Assembly: GCA_003138485.1 (NCBI GenBank) | Contig: PLGF01000166.1 | Span: 26,470 to 90,469, forward strand | DNA: 64,000 nt | Source of the DNA: Verrucomicrobiales bacterium | Lineage (GTDB): Bacteria; Verrucomicrobiota; Verrucomicrobiia; Limisphaerales; Palsa-1400 | Direction of reading: 5' to 3' | Shown: positions 52,963 through 61,760 of the stretch, in pieces | How the letters are laid out: each line of letters opens with the position of its first letter | How positions within the stretch are numbered: the first letter of the stretch is position 1 | Made by a program: the position numbers and the translations under genes | Notes under the pieces: generated by a model | Databases searched by the model: none | Told to the model about the DNA's origin: nothing | The model's input: the letters and a program-made list of their open reading frames with translations, nothing else

Positions 52963-54984
52963 TCAATTGGCCGCCAGACGCATTGCTGCGAAGTAATCCT
53001 TGCCCGCCTCCACCGAAATGGGGTTCTTCCCCTTTGCATCGCCGGATTCGAGCAGCTCGGGCGGTATCTCCCGCAGGAACGGCGAGGGATGGCACGGCTG
53101 GGCCTGGCCGTATTTCTGGCGCGTCGCGCAATGGCTCAGGGTGAGCGTTTCCATCGCGCGGGTCAGGGCGACGTAGAAGAGCCGCCTCTCCTCGTCCATC
53201 GTGCCCTCGACTTTGGAGCGGCTGTGGGGAAAGAGGCCATCCTCCAGGCCGACGATATAGACATGGGGAAATTCCAGGCCTTTGCAACTGTGGACGGTGA
53301 TGAGCGTGACGGCGTCGCCCGTGTTCTCCTTCTCCTCCTGGCGGTCGGAATCCAGGCTCAAATCGTCCAGGAAATCCTGCAATTGGCGCTCGGGCGCGCC
53401 GCCGGGGCCGGGGAGGGTGGCGATCAAGTCGCGCAGGTTTTGGATGCGGCTGTCCGCGGCGTCAGGATTCTTCTCGCCGCGCCGCGCGTCGGCTTCGTAA
53501 CCGATTTCCGCCAGAAAACCAGCCGCCCACGCCGACAGTGATACCATCTGGCCGCCCTGCAAGTTCTGGTGATGGCGCTCGATCAAGGCGATGAAGTCCG
53601 CCAGCGCGGCCCGCGTGCGCGGAACGAATTCGGCCTGCACGTCCGTGTGGCGCATGGCGGAAAAGACCGGGCAATTGCGCTGCTGGCTGGCGGCCAGCAA
53701 CCGTTCCATCGTCACCTCGCTCAACCCGCGCGGCGGCACGTTGGCCACGCGCAGCAGGCTGATGTCGTCGTTGGGGTTGACGAACAGCTTCAAATAAGCC
53801 AGGAAATCCTTGATCTCGCGCCGGTCAAAATAGCTCTGGCCGCCCACGACGTGGTAGCGGATGCCAGCCTGGCGGAGGGCGGTTTCCAGCGGGCGCGACT
53901 GCTGGTTGGTGCGGAACAGGATGGCCTGCTGGCGCCAGGCCGCGCGGCGCGAGAGCCGGGCGAATTCAATTTGCTCGGCGGTGCGGCGCGCCTCTTCCTC
54001 GTCGGCCCCAAAGGCGTGCAGGGTGATTTTCGCGCCCTCCCCCTTTTGGGACCAGAGATGCTTGCCGCGGCGGCTGGCATTATTCTTAATGACAGCATTG
54101 GCAGCGGACAGGATGGTGTTGGTCGAGCGGTAATTCTGCTCCAGCTTGACCACCTTGACGCCGGGAAAATGTTTTTCCAGGTCCAGGAGGTTGGCCGTTT
54201 CCGCCCCGCGCCACCCGTAAATGCTTTGATCGTCGTCCCCCACAACGCACAGGTTGCGGTGGGCCGAGGCCAGATGGTGGACGAGTTGAAACTGCGCGGC
54301 GTTGGTGTCCTGGTATTCATCGACCATGATGTATTTATACTTGTCCCGGCAGGCCGCCAGGACGCCGGCATGCTCCCGGAATAGTTGCAGCGTAAGGAGG
54401 ATCAGGTCGTCGAAATCGACGGCGTTGCAGGCGCGCAGGGCGGTTTGATAGCGGGACTGAACGTGCCGCGCCAGGGCCGCGGTGTTGGGGTCGTTAAACA
54501 CGGAGGCGCGCCCTCCGCCGTTGCGAAAGCGGCTCAGGAGCGACAGGACGGCGTAAGGATCGGCCTTGGGACCGCCGCCGGAAATGTGGCTGAGGATTTT
54601 CTTGATCGCGCTCAACTGCTCCGACTCGCTGTAAATGACGAAATTGCGTTTGTAGCCCAGGCGTTCGATGTGCTGGCGCAGGATGCGCACGCAAAGGGAG
54701 TGGAACGTGCAGATCGTCGGCCGCGGCGCCTTGTCCCCGGCGGAGGAGGCGCGGACGCGGCCCAGAAGCTGCGTGACGCGCTCCTGCATCTCTCGCGCCG
54801 CCTTGTTGGTAAAGGTCACCGCCAGGATGTTGGCGGGCGGGACGCCCTTCTCGACCAGTCGGGCCACGCGAAAGGTAATAACGCGGGTCTTGCCCGTGCC
54901 GGCTCCGGCCAGGATCAAGAGGGGACCTTCGGAGGTCTCGACCGCCTGGCGCTGCGCCGGGTTCAAGGAGGCTAAATTGAGCAT
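52963..54984 (-). CDS. UvrD/Rep-family ATP-dependent DNA helicase
   Basis: SF1A 3'-5' helicase active in DNA repair and replication. It has all the motifs: Q motif LNPAQRQAV, Walker A GAGTGKT, motif Ia TFTNKAAREM, Walker B DEYQDTN, motif III VVGDDDQSIYGWRGA, motif IV QNYRST, motif V VHSCKGLEFPHVYI and motif VI VALTRAM. The start at 54984 (LNLASLNPAQ) fits the family. At 673 residues it is close to PcrA/Rep, without UvrD's longer C-terminal tail. Rep or PcrA cannot be distinguished here. Confidence 0.95.
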   Translation of the reverse strand: MLNLASLNPAQRQAVETSEGPLLILAGAGTGKTRVITFRVARLVEKGVPPANILAVTFTNKAAREMQERVTQLLGRVRASSAGDKAPRPTICTFHSLCVRILRQHIERLGYKRNFVIYSESEQLSAIKKILSHISGGGPKADPYAVLSLLSRFRNGGGRASVFNDPNTAALARHVQSRYQTALRACNAVDFDDLILLTLQLFREHAGVLAACRDKYKYIMVDEYQDTNAAQFQLVHHLASAHRNLCVVGDDDQSIYGWRGAETANLLDLEKHFPGVKVVKLEQNYRSTNTILSAANAVIKNNASRRGKHLWSQKGEGAKITLHAFGADEEEARRTAEQIEFARLSRRAAWRQQAILFRTNQQSRPLETALRQAGIRYHVVGGQSYFDRREIKDFLAYLKLFVNPNDDISLLRVANVPPRGLSEVTMERLLAASQQRNCPVFSAMRHTDVQAEFVPRTRAALADFIALIERHHQNLQGGQMVSLSAWAAGFLAEIGYEADARRGEKNPDAADSRIQNLRDLIATLPGPGGAPERQLQDFLDDLSLDSDRQEEKENTGDAVTLITVHSCKGLEFPHVYIVGLEDGLFPHSRSKVEGTMDEERRLFYVALTRAMETLTLSHCATRQKYGQAQPCHPSPFLREIPPELLESGDAKGKNPISVEAGKDYFAAMRLAAN

Positions 54985-55104
54985 CAGCGTCGGCGAGTGT
55001 AGAGAGCCTCGGCGGGAACGCAAGACGGGAGCGGCGCCGAGGCTGGCGTGGGGTGAGATTCACCCAAGATTCAGAGTGGACGCTCTCACCTTGGCGGGGT
55101 TACG

Positions 55105-55953
55105 ATGGCCGTGATGAAACCTCTGGAACAAACCCGGTCGCTTTCGTTGCGGCTTGGCTGCTGCGGCAGCCGGCCTTCCTCGTCCACGGATCGCGTCGGG
55201 GTGGAGGACCTGGAGGTTCTGGCGCGGATAGGGTTCGACTACATTGAGCTGTCGCTGGCGGATGTGGCGGCGCTGCCGCCGCCCGCGTTCCGGAGCCTCA
55301 AGCAGCACCTGCGCGGGGGCGGAATTCCATGCGAGGCGTGCAATCATTTCTTCCCGGAGTGTGTGCGGTTGACCGGGAGCGGGGCGCGCCTGGCGGCGGC
55401 GCTGGAGTACGCTGTGGCGGCGATGGAACGCGCCGCCAGCCTGGGGGTGCGCATCATTGTTTTTGGCAGTTCCGGGGCGAGGAACGTTCCGCCGGGTTTT
55501 TCCAAAGACATCGCATGGAAGCAGATCGTCGAACTGTTGCAACACCTCGGCCCCATCGCGGCCCAACACGGCATCACGATATCGATCGAGCCTATGAGCC
55601 GGCGGGAATCCAATATCATCAACAGGGCCGCGGAAGGCCTGCTGTTGGTGCGGGAGGTTAATCACCCCAACATCCAGCTCCTCATTGATTATTACCATCT
55701 GATGTTGGAGAAGGAGAATCCCGACATTATTTTGACAGCAGGCCCGGCCCTCCGGCATGTCCATTTCGCCGAGGTGGCCGGCCGGGTGTTTCCGACGGAG
55801 GAGAAGAAGGATTACGCCCTGTTTTTCGACAGTTTGCGCCAGGCCGGATACGAGGGACGCTGCAGCCTGGAAGGCTATACCTGTGATTTTGCCGCCGAGG
55901 CTTCGCGCGCCTTTGCCCTGCTGACCCGGCTGGCCAAAGGGCGTTCCCATTGA
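55105..55953 (+). CDS. Xylose-isomerase-like TIM-barrel sugar isomerase/epimerase
   Basis: A 282-residue AP-endonuclease-2-type barrel. Family features visible are FDYIELSLADV, CEACNHFFPE, VFGSSGARNVPPGF, ITISIEPMSRRESNI (metal-ligand Glu), LLIDYYHLMLE (metal-ligand Asp/His), VHFAEVAGR and CSLEGYTCDF. Related proteins act as inosose or hydroxypyruvate isomerases or sugar epimerases. The exact substrate is unknown. There is no signal peptide. It lies between the helicase and the glycosyltransferase. Confidence 0.88.
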   Translation: MAVMKPLEQTRSLSLRLGCCGSRPSSSTDRVGVEDLEVLARIGFDYIELSLADVAALPPPAFRSLKQHLRGGGIPCEACNHFFPECVRLTGSGARLAAALEYAVAAMERAASLGVRIIVFGSSGARNVPPGFSKDIAWKQIVELLQHLGPIAAQHGITISIEPMSRRESNIINRAAEGLLLVREVNHPNIQLLIDYYHLMLEKENPDIILTAGPALRHVHFAEVAGRVFPTEEKKDYALFFDSLRQAGYEGRCSLEGYTCDFAAEASRAFALLTRLAKGRSH

Positions 55954-55996
55954 ACAGAGATGCGCCAAAAAACTGGAATGCGCCGGTTGAAAAACC

Positions 55997-58900
55997 TCAC
56001 GCGGCGGCCTGGCGGACCTGGCGGGTGGCGGCTTCCCAGGTGCGCGCAAAACCCGGCAATACGATCCGGACTTTTTCCATGTTGTCGTGCAGTTGATGGA
56101 TGCTGGAGTGCGCACCGACGCGAATCCATTGCCGGTACCACTTGAGGGCTTCCTGGCTGACGGCGGGTTCGTCCGCGGGGAGAAGTTCATGGCGCGGATC
56201 GTCGGAAAGCAATTCGCACAGAACCAGTGCGGCGCGTTGGCGTGGAGAATCGGGGGCGCAGACGCGCCGCCACAGCGGCAGGGCCTGTTGGATGTCCTGG
56301 CTGAGCATCAGCGCTTCGGCGCGCTGGGCGAGGATGCCTGGGTTCTCTGGGAAGTACTTGACAGCTTCGGCGGTCCATGTCCGGGCGAATCCCAGGTACT
56401 CGGGCCGGCTCAAGGCGATCTGCCCGCCCAGTTGCCAGACGGGCATTTCGGCCGGATTCTCCTCCGTCAGTTGACGCAGCATCTTCAACGCGTCGATGGG
56501 GCGGTTTTGGGCGGCGTGAAAGCGCGCGAAATCATACCGGGCCGGGCGGGACGAGGGATCGTCGGCCAGGGCGGATTCGAAAGCCTGGCGGGCGCCCTGG
56601 GCGTCGTTGAGGGCGATGAGGCAAAGCGCCAGACAATGGCGCGGGCCGGCCTTGAGGATTTCCGGGTTGACAGGGAATAGGGCCGGGCGGTCGCGTTTGG
56701 CGAGGCACTGGCGCATTTGCTCGGCGGCTTGGGCGAATTGCTTGAGCTCCATCTGGGCGACGCCGAGGCAGAAATGTTGCGAGGCGGTCAGGCCGCCGCT
56801 ATTGGCAAAGGGAATCTCCCAAAGTTGGACGATGCTCGAGAACTGTTTGGCCGCCATCAACTCCTTGGCCAATTGCGTCAGCAATGCTTCCCGCCATTCG
56901 GGTGCGACCTGGGCGACAGGCAGGGCGGAGGCAAGGTGGAACGCCTCCCAGTAACGGGCCAGGCCCTCTTCCTTTTGCCCGGCGCGGATCAATTCCAGGC
57001 CCAGGTTCATGATCAGATTCGGCTCGTCGGGCAATTCTTCGACGGCGCGCCGCAACAGGCGCAGATTGCGCTCGTTCTTCGCGCGGCCGGCCATGACTTC
57101 ACCGGTGTAGCCGTGATGGAAGAGAGTCGTCCGCCCCAATTGGTGATTCAAACCCCATTGCTGGCAGCGCACTTGAATGCTCGTAAACGCCTGCTCGTGG
57201 ATGCGGCCGACATAAAACAGGCCCGGCGCGTTGCGGAAAAGGCGCGGCACGTAGCCGCAACCTTCCTGTTCGCGGCCTTTGTCAATGATCGGTAGCCGGT
57301 AGCCCATGACCCCCGGCGCCAGGATTTCACGCGCCAGGATTTCCGCCTGTCCCTCCATCAGCTCCTCGTCCGCGTCCAGCATCAGGACCCAGTCGCCCGC
57401 CGCGTGCTCCAGGGCGGCATTGCGGGCGGCGCTGAAATCATCGTTCCACGGGAAATGGTAAACTTCGGCGCCCAGATCTTTGGCGATCTGGACCGTGCGG
57501 TCAGTCGAGCCGGTGTCCACGACGATGATCTGCCAAGCCATGGCGCGCACCGATTTGAGGCAGGGGCCGAGGAATTGCTCCTCGTTCTTGGCAATCAAAC
57601 AAACCGAAACGCGCGGGGCCGCCGGCGGTGTGCCGGCCAGACCCGCCGGAAGGTTGAGCCACCGCGGACGCGAGTTGCCGCGCAGCGCTGTCTTGAGAAA
57701 TTTCCCGGGCGGCGCCCAGCCCGGCGCCATGTCGCGCGCGTGTTGGGCGCAGAGGCGGGCATCGGCGCCATCACCCGCGGCCAGGGCGATCTCCGCCAGG
57801 AGTTGGAAGGCTTCGGGATGATAGGGCCGGGAGGAAATGGCGGCGGTGGCGGCTTCCCACGCGGCGGGATATTGTTTCTTGCGAAACAGGTTGCGGGCGC
57901 CGTCGAGGTGGCCGGCCAGCGCGCAAGCGGGCAGTTCAATGGCGGCGGCCTTGCGGGGTGACTTCTTGGCGACGGTTTGGGGTAGAGATTTCTCGATCCA
58001 ACAGCGGCCCTCCAGCGACGAGGCATGAGTGAGGGACAAATCAGGCGGCGGCAGATGCAGGTTCAGGCCGGCCGGAAGGGCGGATGGCGCGCGATAACCC
58101 TTTTCCAGCGATGCCTCCTGCGGAAGATGCCACTTGGCTTTGAATAATTCCCAATTGCGCTCCATGCTGGCGCGATAGTCGATCTTGGCCCCTTTGAAAG
58201 TCTGGCCGCCGGTGTGATGCACGAACGAATCCAGAACGATGCGAAGTTTGAAGCCGGCCAGGGAGCCGCGCAGGCAAAAGTCATCGTCCTCGAAATTGCC
58301 GCTGCCAAACTGCGGGTCGAGCGCGCCCAATTTTTCCAGGACGGCGCGGCGGAACATCAGGCAAAAACCGACCAGCCGGGCAGTTTCGGCGGCTTGCCCG
58401 GCGTGCGTGGCATTCCATTGGGCGGCGAACCTGGGCAGTTCTTCCAGACTCGAATAATTGGCCGAGGAAACCAGTTGCGGGCCGGACACGGAATTGGAGA
58501 CGGGGCCAGCCAGGCCGCAATCGGGATAGAGGAGAAAGGCGGCCGTCAGGTGTTCCAGCCAGCCGGGTGTGACGATGGTGTCGTTATTGAGCAGCAAGAT
58601 GAAGTCGCCGCGGGCGCAGGCCAGGGCCTGGTTGTTGCCGGCGGAAAAGCCCAGATTGGCGCGGTTGAGAATGACGCGGGCGCGGCTGTGTTTGGCGGCG
58701 TAGGTGCGGAAGAACTGGCCCGTGCCGTCGGTCGAGCCATTATCGACGAGAATCAATTCGTGTTCAACCGGGGTCTGTTTTTCAATGCTGGCCAGACACC
58801 GCTGGGTGTCGCGGAGCTGGTTGTGGGCCAGGATGACAATGGAGACCAGCTTGCCGGGAGGCGGCTCATACCCGCGCATGACCGATGACGGCGAAACCCG

Positions 58901-60730
58901 GCTCAGGCCCCCTTGGTCAATTATAACGTCCGGCCCGGCCTTCTCGAGCCATTTGCGGTGGAATCGCTCCACGTTTTCGCCCGCGTGCGGGTCCTGGCCC
59001 GGCTCGCTTTGCGATTGGTGATGAATCACCACGCTGGCCGGCTCATAAACCGTCAACCACCCGCGCTCCTGGAACCGCAGGCACAGGTCCATGTCCTCGC
59101 TGCCGTTCCAGAACCCCTCATCGAATCCACCCGCCTCGTCGAAGCACGATTTTCGCGCCAGCATGCAGGCGGCCGTAACCGCTTGATAGACCCGGCGCTG
59201 GTTGGCCATGGGATAATCCGCCTTCTCCTTGGCAAAAAGGTGAAAGCCCAGCAACGGATCGTGGTCCCAGCAATCCGCCACGGCGATCCCCGCGTGTTGT
59301 ATGGTCCCATCTGGAAAAAGCAGCTTGCTCCCGACGGCCGCGATGGCGGGGTCGCCTTCGGCCAGAAAAAAGAGCGGTCCGAGCCAATTGGGTTGCGGTT
59401 CAGTGTCGTTGTTGAGGAACAAACAGTAGCGTCCGAGGGCCGCCCGCGCGCCTTGATTGCAGGCTTTGGCGAAACCCGCGTTGTCCCGATTAAAAACGGC
59501 GCGCAATCGTCCGGACGCCTCCTCGGCGCGCAGAAAATCCGCAGTGCCGTCAGTCGAGCCGTTGTCCACGACGATGATCTCGTGTCGCGGCGCGGGCGTG
59601 TTCGCCTGGAGCGCGCGGAGGCATTGGCGTGTCAAATCGAGCTTGTTGAAAGTCGGGATGATGATCGAGATTTGCGGCATTTCCATCGCGGGCGGCGGGG
59701 TGGGAGGTTTTTGCGCGGGCCGGGGCGTCAGAGCCGGCGCCGCCGTGGCGGCCGGGACTTGGAACAACGCCGGCACCGCGAGGTGCGCCGCCGCTCCTTT
59801 TCCGAAGAACCGGTGAACTTTGTCCGCGAACTTCCGCGCCAGGGCCACGTCGCGCTCCGGGGACATCACCTGTTCCCGGGCCACTTCCAGCAAGCCGGCT
59901 TGTTCCTCGAAAGTGTTGGCGTCCCTGACGAGAAACACCTTGCAGCCGCACAGCGCGGCCTCGCACGCCATCAAGGTGCTCAAGTCCAGCGTGTAAAAAT
60001 TCTTCGCCTTTCGCAGCAGGGCCAGCGTCGTCATGTGCGCGAATTGCGCCGCCTCAGCCGCGCCTTTGTCTTGGGAAAAGTTCGCGGGCGGAATCAGCGC
60101 GCATTCCATCTTCGGCAGCGCTTTGGCTCCGGCCTTTCCCACGTAGAGCACGTTCTCGATGGTCTTTGGCTCCGGAAAACACCACTCATCGTCAAGAATC
60201 GGGATGTTGATGATGTCGTCCTCAGTCAAAGGATGGTCGCAGTGCGCCTGCACGTTGGCGAGATATTTGCGGTGATAGACAATCGCGCATTCGTCTTTGG
60301 CAATCCGGTCGCCGCCAAAACATCCGTAAGCATAGTAAAGCATGTATCGGCAGATGCGCCCGGCCCCGTGACGGTTGCCCCGGCTGGCGTCGGGATAAAC
60401 CGCTATGTCCCCGGGCAGCGCTTGCTGGCGCACAGGAATGGTCGGGTTATAAAAGCACGGCGCGGTCACGGCCACCGGGATGTCGGCCGAACGGAGCAGC
60501 GCGGCCAAATAATGCATCACGCGAATCCCGGCGCAGCAGGAGTTGTAGCCGTACGTATTCACCAAAATGGTGCTTGCACCCTCCCGGACGGCGCCACGCC
60601 TGGCTTCTCCCAACCGTCCCAAATCCTTCGCAGCGGGTTGCGGCTGGATCGGCGCCGCTGCCGCCGGCTTGGGTGGAAGTGAGGGCGCTGAGGGCCGGAC
60701 GCCGGGCGTGTCGGAAGCGGGCGTGCTCAT
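55997..60730 (-). CDS. Giant multi-domain glycosyltransferase (three GT2 modules plus TPRs)
   Basis: A 1577-residue cytosolic protein. The first ~380 residues are GT4/CgeB-like (STILVNTYGYNSCCAGIRVMHYLAALL ... SQDKGAAEAAQF). Two GT2 modules follow, with cores SIIIPTFNKLDLTRQCLRAL (DXD FLNNDTEP) and SIVILAHNQLRDTQRCLASI (LLNNDTIVTPGW). Then comes a TPR-like stretch (HLDGARNLFRKKQYPAAWEAATAAISSRPYHPEAFQLLAEIAL). A third GT2 has core SVCLIAKNEEQFLGPCLKSV (MLDADEE). A TPR-rich tail of about 370 residues ends the protein. It is 17 nt from the flagellin-tail gene on the same strand. Proximity to FliW/CsrA suggests flagellin glycosylation; direct evidence is lacking. Confidence 0.85.
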   Translation of the reverse strand: MSTPASDTPGVRPSAPSLPPKPAAAAPIQPQPAAKDLGRLGEARRGAVREGASTILVNTYGYNSCCAGIRVMHYLAALLRSADIPVAVTAPCFYNPTIPVRQQALPGDIAVYPDASRGNRHGAGRICRYMLYYAYGCFGGDRIAKDECAIVYHRKYLANVQAHCDHPLTEDDIINIPILDDEWCFPEPKTIENVLYVGKAGAKALPKMECALIPPANFSQDKGAAEAAQFAHMTTLALLRKAKNFYTLDLSTLMACEAALCGCKVFLVRDANTFEEQAGLLEVAREQVMSPERDVALARKFADKVHRFFGKGAAAHLAVPALFQVPAATAAPALTPRPAQKPPTPPPAMEMPQISIIIPTFNKLDLTRQCLRALQANTPAPRHEIIVVDNGSTDGTADFLRAEEASGRLRAVFNRDNAGFAKACNQGARAALGRYCLFLNNDTEPQPNWLGPLFFLAEGDPAIAAVGSKLLFPDGTIQHAGIAVADCWDHDPLLGFHLFAKEKADYPMANQRRVYQAVTAACMLARKSCFDEAGGFDEGFWNGSEDMDLCLRFQERGWLTVYEPASVVIHHQSQSEPGQDPHAGENVERFHRKWLEKAGPDVIIDQGGLSRVSPSSVMRGYEPPPGKLVSIVILAHNQLRDTQRCLASIEKQTPVEHELILVDNGSTDGTGQFFRTYAAKHSRARVILNRANLGFSAGNNQALACARGDFILLLNNDTIVTPGWLEHLTAAFLLYPDCGLAGPVSNSVSGPQLVSSANYSSLEELPRFAAQWNATHAGQAAETARLVGFCLMFRRAVLEKLGALDPQFGSGNFEDDDFCLRGSLAGFKLRIVLDSFVHHTGGQTFKGAKIDYRASMERNWELFKAKWHLPQEASLEKGYRAPSALPAGLNLHLPPPDLSLTHASSLEGRCWIEKSLPQTVAKKSPRKAAAIELPACALAGHLDGARNLFRKKQYPAAWEAATAAISSRPYHPEAFQLLAEIALAAGDGADARLCAQHARDMAPGWAPPGKFLKTALRGNSRPRWLNLPAGLAGTPPAAPRVSVCLIAKNEEQFLGPCLKSVRAMAWQIIVVDTGSTDRTVQIAKDLGAEVYHFPWNDDFSAARNAALEHAAGDWVLMLDADEELMEGQAEILAREILAPGVMGYRLPIIDKGREQEGCGYVPRLFRNAPGLFYVGRIHEQAFTSIQVRCQQWGLNHQLGRTTLFHHGYTGEVMAGRAKNERNLRLLRRAVEELPDEPNLIMNLGLELIRAGQKEEGLARYWEAFHLASALPVAQVAPEWREALLTQLAKELMAAKQFSSIVQLWEIPFANSGGLTASQHFCLGVAQMELKQFAQAAEQMRQCLAKRDRPALFPVNPEILKAGPRHCLALCLIALNDAQGARQAFESALADDPSSRPARYDFARFHAAQNRPIDALKMLRQLTEENPAEMPVWQLGGQIALSRPEYLGFARTWTAEAVKYFPENPGILAQRAEALMLSQDIQQALPLWRRVCAPDSPRQRAALVLCELLSDDPRHELLPADEPAVSQEALKWYRQWIRVGAHSSIHQLHDNMEKVRIVLPGFARTWEAATRQVRQAAA

Positions 60731-60747
60731 GAAATTTAATGCACAGG

Positions 60748-61062
60748 CTAGTCGATGGATTGCAGGAGGCTGAGAACGTTTTGAGACAATTGATTGGCCT
60801 GCGACGTCAGGGCCGTGCCGGGCTGGTTGAGGATGCTCAAGCGGGCAAAATCGGTCGCCTGGTCCGCGCCCGACTGGTCCTGGATTTCCCAATCGGCATC
60901 CTGCTCTTCAGCGGGCGTGGCCGTCAGGCGCTGGAGCGACGCGTCCATTTGGCTGGCCGCCGGACTGTTTTGCGCCGTGGAAGCCTGGGCGCCCGGTTCC
61001 GTCCGGTTTTGCGCAAGAGCCAGGGCGGCGGTATCGGTGGAGAGATCAGTGTTAATGAGCAT
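60748..61062 (-). CDS. Small protein ending in a flagellin-like C-terminal tail
   Basis: 104 residues. The first 65 are polar and low-complexity (LINTDLSTDTAALALAQNRTEPGAQASTAQ). The last ~38 (GADQATDFARLSILNQPGTALTSQANQLSQNVLSLL) match the D0 C-terminal helix of flagellins. Those typically read D.AT........IL.QAGT..L.QANQ.PQNVLSLL. No N-terminal D0 helix (as in true flagellin) and no D1 domain is present. It overlaps csrA by 11 nt, and fliW is next upstream. FliW is known to bind the flagellin C-terminus, so a decoy, buffer or partner role is a reasonable hypothesis. A degenerate flagellin end is the alternative. Confidence 0.75.
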   Translation of the reverse strand: MLINTDLSTDTAALALAQNRTEPGAQASTAQNSPAASQMDASLQRLTATPAEEQDADWEIQDQSGADQATDFARLSILNQPGTALTSQANQLSQNVLSLLQSID

Positions 61063-61309
61063 GGGCTGGGGTTTCGAGGGTTGCGGCGTCTGGCATGGGG
61101 GTCAACCGCGGCAGCTTGCCGCGGGCGTTGGTCAGGGCCTCCTGATTGTTCTTCTGAATCTCATCATAGACTTCCTGGCGATGCACCGGAACATTGATCG
61201 GCGCGGCGATGCCGATTTTGACCACGTCGCCGTCCAGGCGCATGATCTTGATCGTGATGCGGCCATCAATCACAATGCTTTCGCCAGGCTTTCGGGAAAG
61301 GATGAGCAT
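61052..61309 (-). CDS. csrA: Carbon storage regulator / flagellin translation repressor CsrA
   Basis: RNA-binding protein that blocks ribosome binding at target leaders, flagellin mRNA among them in many bacteria. The start at 61309 gives MLILSRKPGESIVIDGRITIKIMRLDGDVVKIGIAAP, the family sequence with the RNA-contact L-I-L-S-R-K and INVPVHRQEVYDEI. The 85-residue protein is 20-25 longer than E. coli CsrA, with a Pro/Ala-rich tail (NARGKLPRLTPMPDAATLETPAHAH). Longer forms with a C-terminal extension are usual where FliW acts. It follows fliW by 22 nt. Confidence 0.96.
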   Translation of the reverse strand: MLILSRKPGESIVIDGRITIKIMRLDGDVVKIGIAAPINVPVHRQEVYDEIQKNNQEALTNARGKLPRLTPMPDAATLETPAHAH

Positions 61310-61331
61310 AAGCGTGTCGGGTAGCGGGCGT

Positions 61332-61760
61332 TTAGGCAGTGGGTACTGGATGCCGGATGGCATACTCGGCGGCGTTGACCGGAATGACCTGCTTGCCAAT
61401 GAGAGTGCGCCGGTTAATGACAATCGGGCCTCTCAAATTGACGGTCGCCCGTCCTTGGCCGCGCACCGTCACGATGTTCAAAACAAAGGCGTCGGAAGGC
61501 TCCGCCAACTCAAGGAACTCGACGTCCAAATCGCTCAGGTCGGGATTGTAGTCGCTCAGAATATACTGGGGCGGCACGACCACGAAGGCGCGTTTGGGGT
61601 TGTCGAGCATCTGGAGCCACATGAAGGGCGCCTCTTCGGGGCGGGTCAGGAGTTTGTAGTTCTTGACTCGCTCGAAACCCAGAAGGCCGTCCGGCATCTG
61701 GATCACACTATTGTCGTTGGCAGCGCGTGTTTCCGGCTCCATAAGCTCTAAGGTATTCAT
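61332..61760 (-). CDS. fliW: Flagellar assembly factor FliW
   Basis: FliW binds CsrA and the flagellin C-terminus; when flagellin is exported it is freed to sequester CsrA and restore flagellin translation. The 142-residue protein has the family core QMPDGLLGFERVKNYKLL ... PFMWLQMLDNPKRAFVVVPP and VLNIVTVRGQGRATVNLRGPIVINRRTLIGKQVI. It heads the fliW-csrA-tail gene group, with a possible sigma-54 promoter just upstream. Confidence 0.96.
   Translation of the reverse strand: MNTLELMEPETRAANDNSVIQMPDGLLGFERVKNYKLLTRPEEAPFMWLQMLDNPKRAFVVVPPQYILSDYNPDLSDLDVEFLELAEPSDAFVLNIVTVRGQGRATVNLRGPIVINRRTLIGKQVIPVNAAEYAIRHPVPTA

Noticed and set aside
52963..55023. Start of the helicase at 55023
   Set aside because: The extra N-terminal residues (RSRRGSLHSPT) are not conserved. 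The Q motif starts just after the Met at 54984.
58913..60682. Plus-strand frame opposite the giant glycosyltransferase
   Set aside because: Arg-rich low-complexity translation with no recognisable domain. The minus strand has clear GT2 and TPR motifs.
61310..61423. CsrA with a 38-residue N-terminal extension
   Set aside because: CsrA always starts at MLxLxRKxGE-like sequence; the extension lies within the fliW 3' end.
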